NCBI RefSeq assembly: GCF_033958435.1
Contig: NC_134160.1
Span: 11,581,001 to 11,645,000, forward strand
Length of the DNA stretch: 64,000 nucleotides
From: Carettochelys insculpta
Taxonomy: Eukaryota; Chordata; Testudines; Carettochelyidae
Reading direction: 5' to 3'
Within the stretch, counting starts at the first letter, position 1. Every line of letters begins with the position of its first letter. The notes beneath the pieces are model-generated. The model saw only the letters and a list, made by a program, of their open reading frames with translations, made no database searches and was not told the origin of the DNA. Made by a program: the position numbers and the translations under genes. Below, in pieces: positions 32,921 through 44,110 of this stretch.

Positions 32921-34345
32921 GGTTACTCACCTTTGTTCTGCCAGAGGTGTTGCTCATATCCATTCAGAGAGGTGTGTGAGCACCACGTGCACAATCGTCG
33001 GAAAGTTTTACCCTACCTGCTTCCCGTCAGGTCAGCTGTGGGGCGCCTGCAGAGTGGCACTGGTGTGGAGTTCTGTATACCACCCGGCAGCCCCTCAGTT
33101 CCTTCTTGCTGGCTACTCCGACAGCGGGGAAGGAAAGTGGGTATTGAACAAATATGAGCAAAGCATCTCAAAGAACACCAGTTACATGATCAGAGAGGTA
33201 GCTGTGTTAGTCTGTATCTTTGAGAACAAGAAGAAGTCCTGTGGCAACGTTTTGACTAACAGATGTTTTGGGGCATAAGCTTTCATGGGCAAAGACCCGC
33301 TTCATCAGACGCAGGAACTGGAACCGTCACTCATGCATCTGACGAAGTGGGTCTTTGCCCACGAAAGCTTATGCTGCAAAATATCTGTTAGTCTATAAGG
33401 TGCCACAGGACTTGTTGTTCTCAACAGTTACAATGGTGAGTAACCATTTTTTGTTCTCGGCGTGCTTGATCATAGCTATTCAAGTGAGGTGAGTCACAAG
33501 CCAAACCCAGGAGGAGGGGTTGGCGTCAACACATGGCTGTCTCAGGGACAGTGGCCCCAAAGGCTGCGTCCATCTGGACTATTCTACAATAGTACAGTGC
33601 AGCGTAAAAGTGTCTGCAGAGGAACATGTCGCAGCTCGACCAGTTTCCTGGAGAGGAACATGAGCCAGGAAGGCAGTTGAAGAGGCCTGAGCTCACATAG
33701 ACTGCACCATAATAGGTGGAGCGCGGTCTTAGCATGTTGTATGCAGGACACAATCCAAAAAGAGAGATGCTGTGACGAAACCAGAAGCCCTTTCATACGC
33801 TCAGCAATAGCCACAAAGAGCTGCGAGGTCTTGTGGAAGGGCTTGATCCTTTCTGTGTGGAAGGCAAGCCCCACCTCACATTGAAAGAGCGCAGCTGCTG
33901 CTCGTGTGGGGAGTGACGAGGTTTAGGGTAGAAAACAGAAGGCAAATGTGCTGGCCAGTGTGGAAATCAGAGGCCACTTTCAGTAGAAGGCTGGGTGAGG
34001 ATGGATTTGAATCTTGTCCCTGTGGAACACCATGTACAGTAGGCTCCAACATGAGGGCCCAGAGCTCAGACACCCTTCTGTCAGAGGTGATGGCCACCAG
34101 GAAGTCCACTTCCCAGGAGAGGTAAAGGAGGGAACACATGGCCAGAGGTTCAAGTGGTGGGGCATAAGCACCTGGAGCACCATGTTAAGGTCCCAGGCTT
34201 GAACCGGCTTGCAGGACAGCAGGTGAAGGTAGTCCATGCCCTTCAGCAAGCACCCCACCACGGGGTTTGTGAAAACAAAAACACCCATTCTCCCCCAGAC
34301 GGAAGGCTGAGGTGGCCACCACGTGGAGCCTTGAGGGAAGAAGAA
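32921..34345 (-). pseudogene. Old DIRS retrotransposon, 3' part with dead tyrosine recombinase
   Basis: The terminus GGTTACTCACCTTTGTTCTG and its inverted partner (AATGGTGAGTAACC near 33433) match the plan of the young element at 62094. Minus-strand frames show ITSDRRVSELWAL (about 34080), then AFHTERIKPFHKTSQLFV and LSFWIVSCIQ (33700-33870), aligning with TSARRVSELAAV, AFYIDKTKSFRKTDRLLV and SKHIVSCIK of the young copy. The catalytic-region homologue is frameshifted and the copy is inactive. A hairpin SINE interrupts one terminal arm at 33187-33421. Confidence 0.75.
33187..33421 (+). mobile_element. Hairpin SINE, B type, fullest copy (235 bp)
   Basis: Flanked by 11-bp duplications CACCAGTTACA (33176-33186) and CAACAGTTACA (33422-33432). 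Head: ATCAGAGAGGTAGCTGTGTT. Left arm words GCATAAGCTTTCATGGGC and AAAGACCCGCTTCATCAGAC return inverted as CATCTGACGAAGTGGGTC and CCACGAAAGCTTATGC, then GGTGCCACAGGACTTGTTG. It lies inside the terminal arm of the old DIRS copy. Confidence 0.8.
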
Positions 34346-35150
34346 GTGGTCAGTTTTCAGAATGGAGAGAGGCCAACAATGGTATCCCCTACAGGTCTGT
34401 ACCTGGACCCACACTCTTCAGCATATTCATGAATGATCTGGAAAAGAGGGATAAACAGAGAGCTGGTAAAATTTGCAGAGCTAGTTCAATCCAAAGCAGA
34501 CTGCAAAGAAATACAAGAGGATCTCACAAAGCGGGCAAATGAAATTCAATGTTGATAAATGAAAAGTAATGCCTGTTGGAAAACATAATCCCAGCTCTAC
34601 ATGTATAATGATGGGGTCTAAATTAGCCGATACCACGCAAGAGAGAGAGAGATCTGAGTCGTTGGGGATCGTTCTCTGAAAACACCCACACAGTACGCAG
34701 CGGCAGTCAAAAAAGTAAACAGAGTGTTGGGAATCATTAAGAAAAGGATACAAAATAAGACAGACAATATCATATAAAGCCATAGCACGCCCACATCTTG
34801 AATTGGAAAAGGGCAACAAAAGATGAGGGGTATTGAACAGCTTCCATATGTGGGGAAGGTAATAAGACAGGGACTTGTCAGCTTGGAAAAGAGACGACTA
34901 AGGGGGACTATGGTAGAAGTCTATGTAATCATTATTGGAGTGGAGAAAGTAAATAAGGAAGTGTTACTTACTCCTCTTAACACAAGAACTAAGGGTCGCC
35001 AAACAAAATTAATAGGCAACAGGTTTAAAACAAATAAAGGGAAGTATATTTTTCATGCAACACACCCTCAACCTGTGGAACTCCTCGCTAGAGGATGTTG
35101 TGAAGGCCAAGCCTATAACAGGGTTAAGAAAAGAGCTAGCTAAGTTCATG
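34346..35150 (+). pseudogene. CR1/L3-like LINE fragment, plus strand
   Basis: GGTCTGTACCTGGACCCACA, TTCAGCATATTCATGAATGA, AATGTTGATAAATGAAAAGT and TTGGAAAAGAGACGACTAAG follow the CR1-clade ORF2 order from before the catalytic box to the C-terminus. It is diverged, with frameshifts and internal deletions. It meets a minus-strand CR1 at about 35150, tail to body. Confidence 0.65.
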
Positions 35151-36430
35151 GAGGACAGCTACAAGGGCACACTGTTGACTCATATCCAGCCTTTCATCCA
35201 CCATAATCCCTAGATCCCTTTCTGCTGTACTGCTGCTTAGCCTCTCGGTCCCCAGCCTATAACAATGTTTGGGATTCTTCCACCCCAGGTGCAGGACTCT
35301 ACACTTCTCCTTGTTGAACCGCATCAGATTTCTTTTGGCCCAATGCTCTAATTTATTCAGGTTACTCTGGATCCTGTCACTACCCTCCAATGTAGCTACC
35401 TGTTCTCCAGCTTGGTGTCATCTGCAAACTTGCTGAGGGTGCAATCTAGTCCCTCATCCATGTCTTTAATAAAGATGTTGAACAGCACTGGCTCCAGAAA
35501 CAGCCTTTGGGGCATTCCACTTGAAACTGACCATCATCCAGATATTGAGCAGTTGACAACAACCTGTTGTGCCCAACCATCAAGCCAGCTTTCTACCCAT
35601 CTTACATTCCATGTATCCAATCCATACTTCCTTAACTTATGGGCAAGAATGTTGTGGGAGACTGTATCAAAAATTTGCTGAAGTCAAGGTATAGTGCATC
35701 TACTGACTTCCCCGCGTCCACAAAGCCTGTTACTTCATCATTGAAGCTAATCAGATTGGTCGGGCACAATTTGCCCTTGGTAAATTCACGTTGACTACTT
35801 TTGATCACTTTCCCATCTTCCAAGTGCTCCAAAATGGATTCCTTGAGGATCCCCTCCATTATTTTCCCAGGGCCTAAGTTAAGGCTGAGTGTTCTATAGT
35901 TCCCTGGATTGTCCTTCTTTCCCTTTTTAAAGATGGGCTCAGCATTTGCCTTTTTCCAATCACCCAGGATCTCTCCTGATCTCCATGAGTCTTCAAAGAT
36001 AATGGTCAAAGGCTTGGCAATGACATCTGCCAATTTCCTCAGTAACCTAGGGTCCATTAAATTCAGATCCATGGATTTGTGTACATCTTGTTTTTCTAAG
36101 TAACTCTTAGCTCATTCCTCCCCTACTGAGGGCTGCCCTTCACCTTCCCATACTTCATTGTCTAGCACCATAGTGTGGGAGCTCTCCTTGCCTATGAAGA
36201 CTGAGGCAAAAAAGTACTTCAGCTTTTCTTACATCATCTGTCAGTAGGTTACCTCTCTCATCCAGTAACAGCCCTACACCTTCCCTGATAACCCTCTTAT
36301 TGTTAACATGCCTGTAGAAACCCTTCTTGTTACCCTTAACATCCCTTGCCAGCTGCAGTTCCAATTGCGCTTTCACTTTCTTGATTACTGCCCGGCATTC
36401 TCCAGCCATATATTTATACTTCTTCTTAGT
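35151..36430 (-). pseudogene. CR1 LINE, middle part of ORF2
   Basis: Minus-strand frames at 36155-36409, 35632-36072 and 35136-35390 correspond, in order, to post-endonuclease linker (KAQLELQLARDVKGNKKGFY), RT fingers (VIAKPLTIIFEDSWRSGEI, ALYLDFSKF) and the segment after the catalytic box ([19 protein letters not shown]). The 3' end is missing because the opposed LINE abuts at 35150. Frameshifts and stops separate the three frames. Confidence 0.8.
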
Positions 36431-36814
36431 TAACTGTCCTTGTTACCTCTTCTTGGTTCCTCCATCTCGCTTCTAGCTGCAGCATTGTTATTATTATTAC
36501 AGTAGATGGCCTATTTTACAAACCAGCCGGAGAATCAGGAGTTCAGATGTGCAAAAAATTCAGAAACCAGAAGGCTTTGGAGCTCACTGTCGGTCCCTGC
36601 TGTCTGAGGCACTGCCTGGCTTTCTTCTTGTCCTTCGAACCGCTGCAAAGCACTTTCAGGGCACAGGCAGATGTCTAGTTTTTGTGCCTCAGGGTCACTT
36701 TCGTTAGGTGATTTTTCTCCCCAGCAGGAGGAACAGTTTGTGTGGTTGGTTGTTCAGACGATGGGTGTGCTTAAAATCAAGGTTTGATTGTATTTAGTGT
36801 GTGTGTCTCACAGA
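36431..36814. other. No recognisable feature
   Basis: Spacer between a CR1 and a palindrome-rich element; only a short TTATTATTATT microsatellite near 36487. Confidence 0.4.
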
Positions 36815-37262
36815 AGCCCCAGCCACAGACCAGGACCCAGGGCAGTGTCCACACTCCAGCAATTTTTCAAAAGAAGTTCTTCTGGCAGATCTCTTCCAAA
36901 AAAACTTCTTTCAAAAGAGCATGTCCACACACCAAAAAATGGATCAAAAGGTCGATCTGCACTTTCGATAGAGAGCATCCACACAGCCCTCGCTCTTTCA
37001 AAAGAACGGGCCAGCGATCAAAAAATCCAGTGCCATGAGGACTGCTCTTTTGAAAAGAGGGCCTGCAGAATAGCTACACAAGCTTTTTTTTTTTGAAAGA
37101 AGATTTTGATCCAGGAGTGGAAGAGGGCTTCCGGAAGAAAAGCCACGTTCTTTCCATTTCAGACCAAAAGCGCAGGTATTTTGTGGGTAGGCACGCCGTG
37201 TGTTCTTTTGCAAAAGGGCCAGATTTTCCAAAAGAACTTGCAAGTGTAGATGCAACTACAGT
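36815..37262. mobile_element. Palindrome-rich MITE, TTTTGAAAAG type
   Basis: Dense short palindromic words (TCTTTTGAAAAGAG, CTTCCGGAAG, TTTCAAAAGAA) occur with GTGTCCACACTCC near the left and AGTGTAGATGCAACTAC near the right. The layout resembles the TTCGAAATAG elements but the core word differs. Ends and target duplication are unresolved. Confidence 0.5.
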
Positions 37263-38094
37263 GCTAGAAGCTGGATGGATATACAATTGGTTCTTTTTCC
37301 TGAGACTTAATTTTGCATCTCTCCCTCCCTGTGGGTGCTAGCCTCAAACATCACAAACTCATGAGTCTGCCTCCATCCCCAAACGCACGAGACTGGCTTT
37401 AAAATTCAGTGAATTTTAAAACTGATTTCTGAGCTTTCCAGACTGGCATATTATCTAGCTGGTCGCTGTGATCACAATGGCTAGAAACTTGCTTTTCGAA
37501 ACCTGAGAAATCCCAGAGCTCTAGGAGCTGGGGTGTTAAGAAAAGCATCCCGGATTGTAAGAGTTGGCTGTACTGAAGGGGTTGCTCAGGGGTTTACTCA
37601 AAGTATTCGAGCTGTTTTCCTCCACACTGTTATGGAGTCAAATGAGACAACCCACTCCCAGCCTGCAGTAGGGTAAGCGTGAGTGATTCCTTTACTAAAT
37701 CTCCTCTCTGCCTTGCTGCATTCCTGCCCTGTTGGCTCAATCTTCAGTATTTATCCATTCCTCTTACTAAAGACGGTCTTCTATGGCCAGCTTGCTCATG
37801 GAAAGTGCTCTGTTGGTGGTCAGGATAAGCTGAGGTGGCCAACAAGTTAGGAATTAAAAGCCAAGGATAGTGTGCAAAGAGCCATGTATTATCTATCTAT
37901 CTACCTATCCATGATGATGATGATTAATGATAGACAGACAGATAGTTGGCTCAGTGCCCTCCTTCTCCCCCAGGGTCAGGCACCCCCAGCCTACCCTATT
38001 GTAACCCAATTCCCATCCTCTCACCCAGAGCCTGGCACCCCCAGGCCTCTGTTCTATCCTAGTGCCCTCCCCTTCCTCCAGAGCAGGGCACCCC
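37263..38094. other. No gene; short simple repeats near 37893
   Basis: Contains ATCTATCTATCTACCTATCC, GATGATGATGAT and GACAGACAGATAG at 37893-37945. The rest is unassigned. Confidence 0.5.
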
Positions 38095-38290
38095 AAGTCC
38101 CCAGCTCAAACTCGGTGCTGGCGACTCACTGGAGCTACCACCTCCACATGCTTCTCCCACCAAGCGCTGGGGTGCGTGTGCAGAGCAGTGGACTGAGGTC
38201 CCGGCGCTCAGCTCTGAGTAGGAGCCGCACTTAATTGCTCGACAAGCCACACCTGGCTCAGGAGCCACAGATTGGTCACCCTGGTGTAAG
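38095..38290 (-). mobile_element. hAT fragment (GGGGTGCCCAACC type)
   Basis: The reverse complement starts CCAGGGTGACCAATCTGTGG and contains CTTGGTGGGAGAAGCATGTG and GCCAGCACCGAGTTTGAGC, matching 17461-17600. One end only. Confidence 0.5.
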
Positions 38291-38674
38291 CACTAGAAAG
38301 ATGTCTCAAAGGCCAACATGAAGCCATGCGGCGTATCTCCCAGTGATCTGGAAATTCTAGCTCAGGACGGACTGCCCTGGCAGCAAGCCATGGTATGGAC
38401 TATCACATGCTTTGAGGGTCAGCATCTCCGGACACTACAGGAGAAGAGTGGGATCCGAGAAGCACGTACCACGCCCACAGTTGGTGCATTTTTATGTGAT
38501 GTCTGTAATCAGCTCTGTCAAATCAGCTCTGTCGATCAGGGATTGGTTCTCTGCTCATCAGCGGCGTCATAGAAGATGAGGGCAGTTAACAGGCAGCTCG
38601 GTCAGACCACACAGTACCTGAGAGCCTCCCGGTCTCTCACACCTCCAGCCGCACTCGCTCCTGCAAGGCAGAGC

Positions 38675-38790
38675 AGTGTGGGTATCGCCATTGCATACAC
38701 GGGGAAACTGAGGCACAGAGCCGCTGCATGATTTGCCCCAGGTCATGCAGGAAGAGGAACCCCGCCGTAGTCGTGCCCTAACCAACTGTC
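38675..38790 (+). repeat. MIR (CORE-SINE) remnant
   Basis: CACGGGGAAACTGAGGCACA, GAGCCGCTGCATGATTTGCC and CCAGGTCATGCAGGAAGAGG follow the MIR core order (GGAAACTGAGGC, CTTGCCCAAGGTCA). This is an ancient amniote SINE. Confidence 0.65.
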
Positions 38791-40798
38791 CTTTCTCTCC
38801 CTGGACAGTCCTACCTGACCTGTCCTGCGGGGATAGAGGTGATAACAGTTGGCCCTATCAGAATGGAAACTATCTCGCTGCAAAAGTGAGCAGTCAGTGC
38901 TTCTCAGCCTCCCAGTGCCAGCTAGCAAGAGCGCCCCTTTGCCGCCCCACCTCCACGCTGCTTAGCCTTCAGAGGGGTAATATCCATGCTTCAGCCAGGC
39001 CTGTCGTTCTGACTCCCAGGGAGCCTTCGGACTGATTGGTCTCTCAGTCCTGAGCCACCTCATATTAATGGACAGTCAAGGGAGGCCCTGACACAGGGCA
39101 GGCGTCCCCTGTAACGTGCTGCTAGTACAGCTGAAGCAGCAAGCAGGTTGCAGCAGTGCAGCGCAGGGGAGCTGAGTGCGCTGGGGGGAGAATGTGGCTA
39201 ATGAATATGCTGTGCTTGATTATGTGGAACGCAGTAGCACCTGGCAGCTCCAGCCCTGGATCAGGCCCCATGGGATAGGTGCTGAACAAACAGCAGAAGA
39301 AGGGGGCTCTGCCCCCACAGAGCCTGCTGTCTATGGATGTAGCCAGCTGGCCAGGGTGTACCAAGCGCCCACCCCCGGGCTCAGCTGAGCGTGCTGGTCC
39401 CCAGCCCAGGGCCCAGGCTGCCCAGCTTCGTCCTGGGTGTGACTGCAGCGGCGGAGCAGGTCTGGGTCAAGCAGGGATTGCAGCTTGGAAGGGCTGGGAG
39501 CTCCAGCAAGAGCTGACCTCCAAGGGGAAGTTGGAAGAGTCCAAACCTGAAGCCTGGGAGGTTTTGCAAGAGCTGCTCTGAGCTGGGGCTCTGGGCTCCT
39601 AGTTCTGTGCTGGGAACTGGGCCCCTGTGGTGCAAAATGGGCACCTTAGAGCCCCAGCTGAACTCCCCATGTGCTCCCCCTCCCTCCCTCTGGCTCTCGT
39701 GTGTCCTCGTCTTCCTCCGCCCCCATCCTGCACAGTCTCTTCCTTTGATTCCTTGTCTCTCTCCCTTTCGCTCTTCTCCATCTCGCTCTTCTCCTCTCCT
39801 GGTTTCTCCTCTTATTTCCTGTCTCGCTTTACACACCACCTCCTGGGCCCTGTTCTCTCCGCCCTGGCAAAATATAGTAACCCATCCGGCCTAGGATGGG
39901 GGCTCGGGGGGAAGGAGAAAGGTTTATGGGTGCATCTGGTTGCATTTAATTTGTTTACCAAGAGCTCCTCTAGGCTGAGTTGTTTGACCCCTCCTGGCTT
40001 TGAAGCTCGAACGAGTCTGAGCCCTGGCCTGGGATCTAAGCACACCAGCCCTCCCTGTGCTGCTGACTCCCAGGGAGGGACTCTCCCATTTGCTTGGATG
40101 CAGGTGCTTGGGGCCCGCACCAGCGATCAGCTGAAAGGCTGGAGGAGGACAGGGTGGAACAGGCTCAGTCCAGCCCAGGGACCCCACGCTGGGAAGTGGG
40201 TGGCCCAAGGTGCCTGTGACTCCTGCTCTGCTGGTGATCTGGCAAGACCAAGGTGACCTTCCCCTTGGCCTCTGTGTGTGGGGTATGCTATGGAGCTCCC
40301 TGCTGCAATGTGAAGCTGTCCTTCCCAAAGGGGAAGAGCCAAGTGCAAAGACACCCCTGGGGATGCCGCAGGGACACAGCATCCCCTGCTCCCAAACAGG
40401 GATGAACTGAGCCTTGTTACAAAAGAGACAGGTGAAGGGGCCCGCAGATGCTAAATCCCACTGAGCTCAGGGGGTTTGGAGGTGGGGTCATTTCTCATCC
40501 AGTTCAGGGCGAGATCGGGGGAAGTCCTGGGATTTTGTTCGGCGCTATCTCTGGTTCTGTGGGGACCCAAAGGGGGACAATTCCTGGAGCTGTACTGCAG
40601 TGGGGGATATCCCCTACCACTCCCTTCAGGTAGAGGCTATCAGGCACGGAGACCGGAGGCAGAACTGGACAAAGCAACTTCCTTGGGTGCAGAGCTGGGG
40701 CATTGTCCCCACTGGGGTTTCTGTGGGGCAGACGAATAGGCCCAAGATAGTTGCTGGCAACAAGCCCAGGGCTGTTGTTACTTTCCAGAAGGACAGAA
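38791..40798. other. No gene recognised; GC-rich region
   Basis: Two kilobases of moderately GC-rich DNA. The 209-codon frame at 39627-40256 and the 152-codon frames opposite it are low-complexity (Ser/Pro- or Arg/Glu/Gly-rich) and overlap each other. No conserved domain or splice-consistent exon was seen. Confidence 0.45.
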
Positions 40799-41220
40799 TA
40801 ATAGAATCATAGAATCACAGCGCTGGAAGGGACCTCAGGAGGTCGAGTCCAGCCCCCTGCCCCAAGGAGGATCAACCCCAGCTAAGTCGTCCCAGCCATG
40901 ACTGTGTCGAGCCGGGACTTGAAAACCTCTAGAGATGGAGATTCCACCACCTCTCTAGGCAACGCATTCCAGTGCTTCACCTCCCTCCTGGGGAAGCAGT
41001 TTTTCCTAATATCCAACCTAGACCTCCCCCTCTGTAACTTCAGACCATTGCTCGTTGTTCTGCCATCTGTCAGCACTGAGAACAGTTTCTCCTCATCTCC
41101 TTTAGAGCTCCCCTTCAGAAAGCTTGACACAGGGGGCTGCACTAGATGACCTCCTGGGGTCCCTTCCAGCCCTATGATTCTGTGAAGTTGAAGGCTGCTA
41201 TTAAAGGATTCTCTGCCTGG
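40799..41220 (-). mobile_element. CR1 LINE 3' fragment with nested CR1 scrap
   Basis: ATAGAATCATAGAATCACAG then CGCTGGAAGGGACCTCAGGA marks the 3' end. The body runs to CCCCTTCAGAAA, is interrupted at 41122-41186, and resumes GTTGAAGGCTGCTATTAAA. Truncated soon after. Confidence 0.85.
41122..41186 (+). mobile_element. Short CR1 3' tail inserted in CR1
   Basis: GGCTGCACTAGATGACCTCC then TGGGGTCCCTTCCAGCCCTA is the last about 60 bp of CR1 in the opposite orientation, placed between two adjoining words of the host CR1. Confidence 0.7.
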
Positions 41221-41354
41221 CCACTCTAGGCTTTACCAGCCAGCACAGGACACAGGAGAGAGCCTGGGACTTGCCTTTTGGCACCCGTATCATAGCAATG
41301 CTTTTGTCTGTCCACATGGGCTGCAGGGCAAGGGATGTTCATGATCATCTTGCT

Positions 41355-42193
41355 CAATGTGTCTCAACTTTTTTTAATAAAGTACTCCTTTTTAAAAAAA
41401 AAAAAAGTAAAAAGTACCCTCGGTACCTACAATGTTCACACACACAAAATGTTTTTCTACCATTGCAATATGTTTGTTGACTTCTGAAAACATGGCCTGA
41501 ATATTATGGAGGAACCATTCTCAACCGTTCTGGATAAGTGTCGTCTTTCAGGAGTCTGATGGGAGCACATAAGACCAAAGTTTCATCTCACTTTTAAAAA
41601 TTACTCACTTCCAAAATCAGACCTTAAAATAGAAAAGTGTTGCAACACACTAGTACTGTACTGGCAAATTGCTTACGCTCTCATGTTTACCACAACATTA
41701 GAAAATAAATGAATTAGAAGAAAAACATTGTACTTAAATCTGGGTGTGGAAAACACAGAGCTGTACAAACAAGTCAGTGTATGAAATTTGTTTGTACCAA
41801 CTTCAACAGTGCTTTTTATGTAAACAAAAGAGCAGTCCAGTAGCACTTTAAAGACTAACAGAATGATTTATTAGATGATGAGCTTTCGTGGGACAGACCC
41901 ACTTCTTCAGATCACAGCCATACCAGAAAAATAGTGCGCCTTAAATATCGAGTCTGTTCTGGTCTGGCTATGATCTGAAGAAGTGGGTCTGTCCCATGAA
42001 AGCTCATCACCTAATAAATCATTCTGTTAGTCTTTAAAGTGCTACTGGACTGCTTTTTGGTTTTGATAGTATATAGACTAGCCCGGCTTTCTCTCTTGCT
42101 TTTTACGTAGCCATTTGTAAAACTAGGTTAACAGCTAGAGGAGCTGACGTAGCCCCTGGAAGATGTTGGAGTACCCCCGGTTGAGAACCACTG
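41355..42193. mobile_element. Non-autonomous hAT transposon (839 bp with insert)
   Basis: Ends CAATGTGTCTCAACTTTTTT and CGGTTGAGAACCACTG are inverted repeats. Candidate 8-bp duplications ATCTTGCT and ATCTAGTC agree at five positions. Interior words (TTTGTAAAACTAGGTTAAC, CCCCTGGAAGATGTTGG) match the hAT at 7430-7955. A hairpin SINE (41823-42098) was inserted later, so the original hAT was about 550 bp. Confidence 0.75.
41823..42098 (-). mobile_element. Hairpin SINE, A type, copy 2 (276 bp)
   Basis: Flanked by 11-bp duplications CTTTTTATGTA (41812-41822) and CTTTTTACGTA (42099-42109). Arms: CAGTCCAGTAGCACTTTAAA, GAGCTTTCGTGGGACAGACC, CACTTCTTCAGATCACAGCC on the left, and their inverse GATCTGAAGAAGTGGGTCTG, TCCCATGAAAGCTCATCACC, TTTAAAGTGCTACTGGACTG on the right. 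The head (GATAGTATATAGACTAGCCC) is on the right, so this copy is opposite to those at 28453 and 52760. Confidence 0.85.
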
Positions 42194-42350
42194 ATCTAGT
42201 CTGCTCTGCTGCACAGTGCAAGCCGCCGAACCTTGTCCCCCCTGGCCCACTTGTAAAAGAGCCCTAACCTCTGGCTGAGTCTCTGAAGTCTTCAAATCAA
42301 GGTCTCAAAGCTCCAAGTGGCAGAGAATCCACCGTTTACACCTGGGAACG
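42194..42350 (+). repeat. LINE-like 3' repeat, class uncertain
   Basis: GATCTAGTCTGCTCTGCTGC, CCTAACCTCTGGCTGAGTC, then CAGAGAATCCACCGTTTACA. It shares its beginning with 8755-8990. The hAT at 41355 abuts it directly. Confidence 0.4.
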
Positions 42351-44110
42351 TGGCGGAACAATGCTTGGCTAGCTACGCGAGCTACTCCTGGTTTAGGAGT
42401 TTGCCTTGCAGTCGCAGGGCTGTACTTTGCTCCATACACTGCATAGGGGAAGCTACAGATATTGGACATGAATGGTCAGAGGTGGAGTCTGTCCAGCATC
42501 TACAGCTGGAGTAAATTGGCACAACCCCACTGATGGCAGCCAGATTTACACCAGCTGAGGATCCAGCCCGCTGGTGGTGCAACTCGCTCCCCTTGTTAAC
42601 AGACACACAAACAACAATCCTCATGAGCTCCGGGCCTGAGCTTCGCTAGATGAGCAGGAAAGGGAAGGCCCCACTGCAGGACGCATGCCAGCCAGCGTGC
42701 TCCCTGGAGACCTGCATCTCGGTGTGCGACGCCTCCAAGCTAAGCAGAGCTGGGGCCACTGTGCAGTGGGGTAAGAGAGGCCTGGCTTGAGAGAAGTGAC
42801 GTTGATGACTCTCATCTGAGCCGTTCCTCGGCCAGTAGTGCAAGGGAAGCCATGCTATTGGAAGTGCCCTTTCCCACTGCAGAGTTTAACCCTTCCTCAT
42901 TTTGCGGCACGCTGGGCAAGAGCAGAGGAGCCACCCAAATTAATCAGGGCACCTGTGATTCGTGTGCCCTGCAGCTTGACTTCAAGATGTTATTTTATTC
43001 ATTCCTTCAACAGATGGGGTGTGTTGCTGTGGGCTGTCATACAAGTGCTGTGTTCCACCCCAGAAGCGAGCGATTTGTGCATCTCGTGCGCGGGACCTTA
43101 TAGATGGGTGTCAGGCATGTTCAGTAGCCTGGCATAGCCCAGCGTTAGCTACGGAAACTAAAGACAGATTTCTGGCCCACCGTCTTCCTTGCGATTCTTA
43201 AAGCAGTTTCCACCTGCTGGCTTGAAGGCCTAATCCACCATGGCTTTTTGCTGAAGCCAGACATGGATCTGTATTTAATTGCAACCTGAAAAGCATCCGT
43301 CACGTGCCCTGAGATTAAATACTTTTAATTAAAATGGGAAGGACTCAATAGCTGGCTCTCCATTATGAAGACCATATTTCAGGGTGGGCTGTCAGTGTTC
43401 AGATGGCACTGAGTGAGTAGCCCTATGACCAGGCAATAGATCCTGGAGAAAGTTCTTTTTTCCCAGCCCCTCTTGGGGCCTTCTGACTGGCTGGGCTTTG
43501 AACTCCTGCTTTATGGCTCTTTTTATCTTGCCTGCCATTTCCCATCTTCTCCTCCGGAGTTTGCTGAAGACTAGTTGATTGCTAGGAGAGTCCAGCTCCG
43601 GGAGTCAGAGACTGCTTAGCGGCTGCTCTGATGTGTCCTCACGCCCTCCTTCTCCCAGAGCTGCTTTCTTGCGAATTGACTAAGCTGGAGGATCACATGC
43701 TGAGGGGTGGTTTGTTCCAAGGGCTGCATGAGATCAGGAAGGCTGCAGATCACCAGCACGTTCCAGGGAGGCTGCACAAGGCAGCCCCTGTGCCCCCGTT
43801 TTGAGCTGCCCCTAGCTCTTCCTGGCCACAGGTGCCCCAGCAGCTTTCTTGACTACTGCAGTGCTTGCCTAAGTGACAGGCAGCTCAGCCCTGCCTTGGA
43901 GCATCCACTGCGAATCCCCACAGCACCTCTAACGTCCCTCGGCTTTGACGCTGTAGTGACTCCTGCTGGTCTGAACCTCTGCCAAGCCCATGCTGCTCCT
44001 GGCACGAAATTGTGCTGGGAGTTTGAAACGTCCTGAAGGGACTCAGCTATCGTGCCAAATTTGTCCCACTCAGCAGCTCTGCTAGCTGGGCTCCCTGCTC
44101 ACCCCTGGGA
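42351..44110. other. No recognisable feature
   Basis: About 1.75 kb without a supported gene or repeat. Frames on both strands at 42621-43137 and 43707-44036 have no domain. Confidence 0.4.

Noticed and set aside
39381..39839. Arg/Glu/Gly-rich minus frame resembling an RNA-binding protein
   Set aside because: This is the complement of a CTCTTCTCC-rich pyrimidine stretch, giving simple-sequence residues only.
39627..40256. 209-codon open frame on the + strand
   Set aside because: Low-complexity Ser/Pro/Leu composition, long overlapping frames on both strands, no domain and no splice-consistent flanks; explained by GC-rich DNA.
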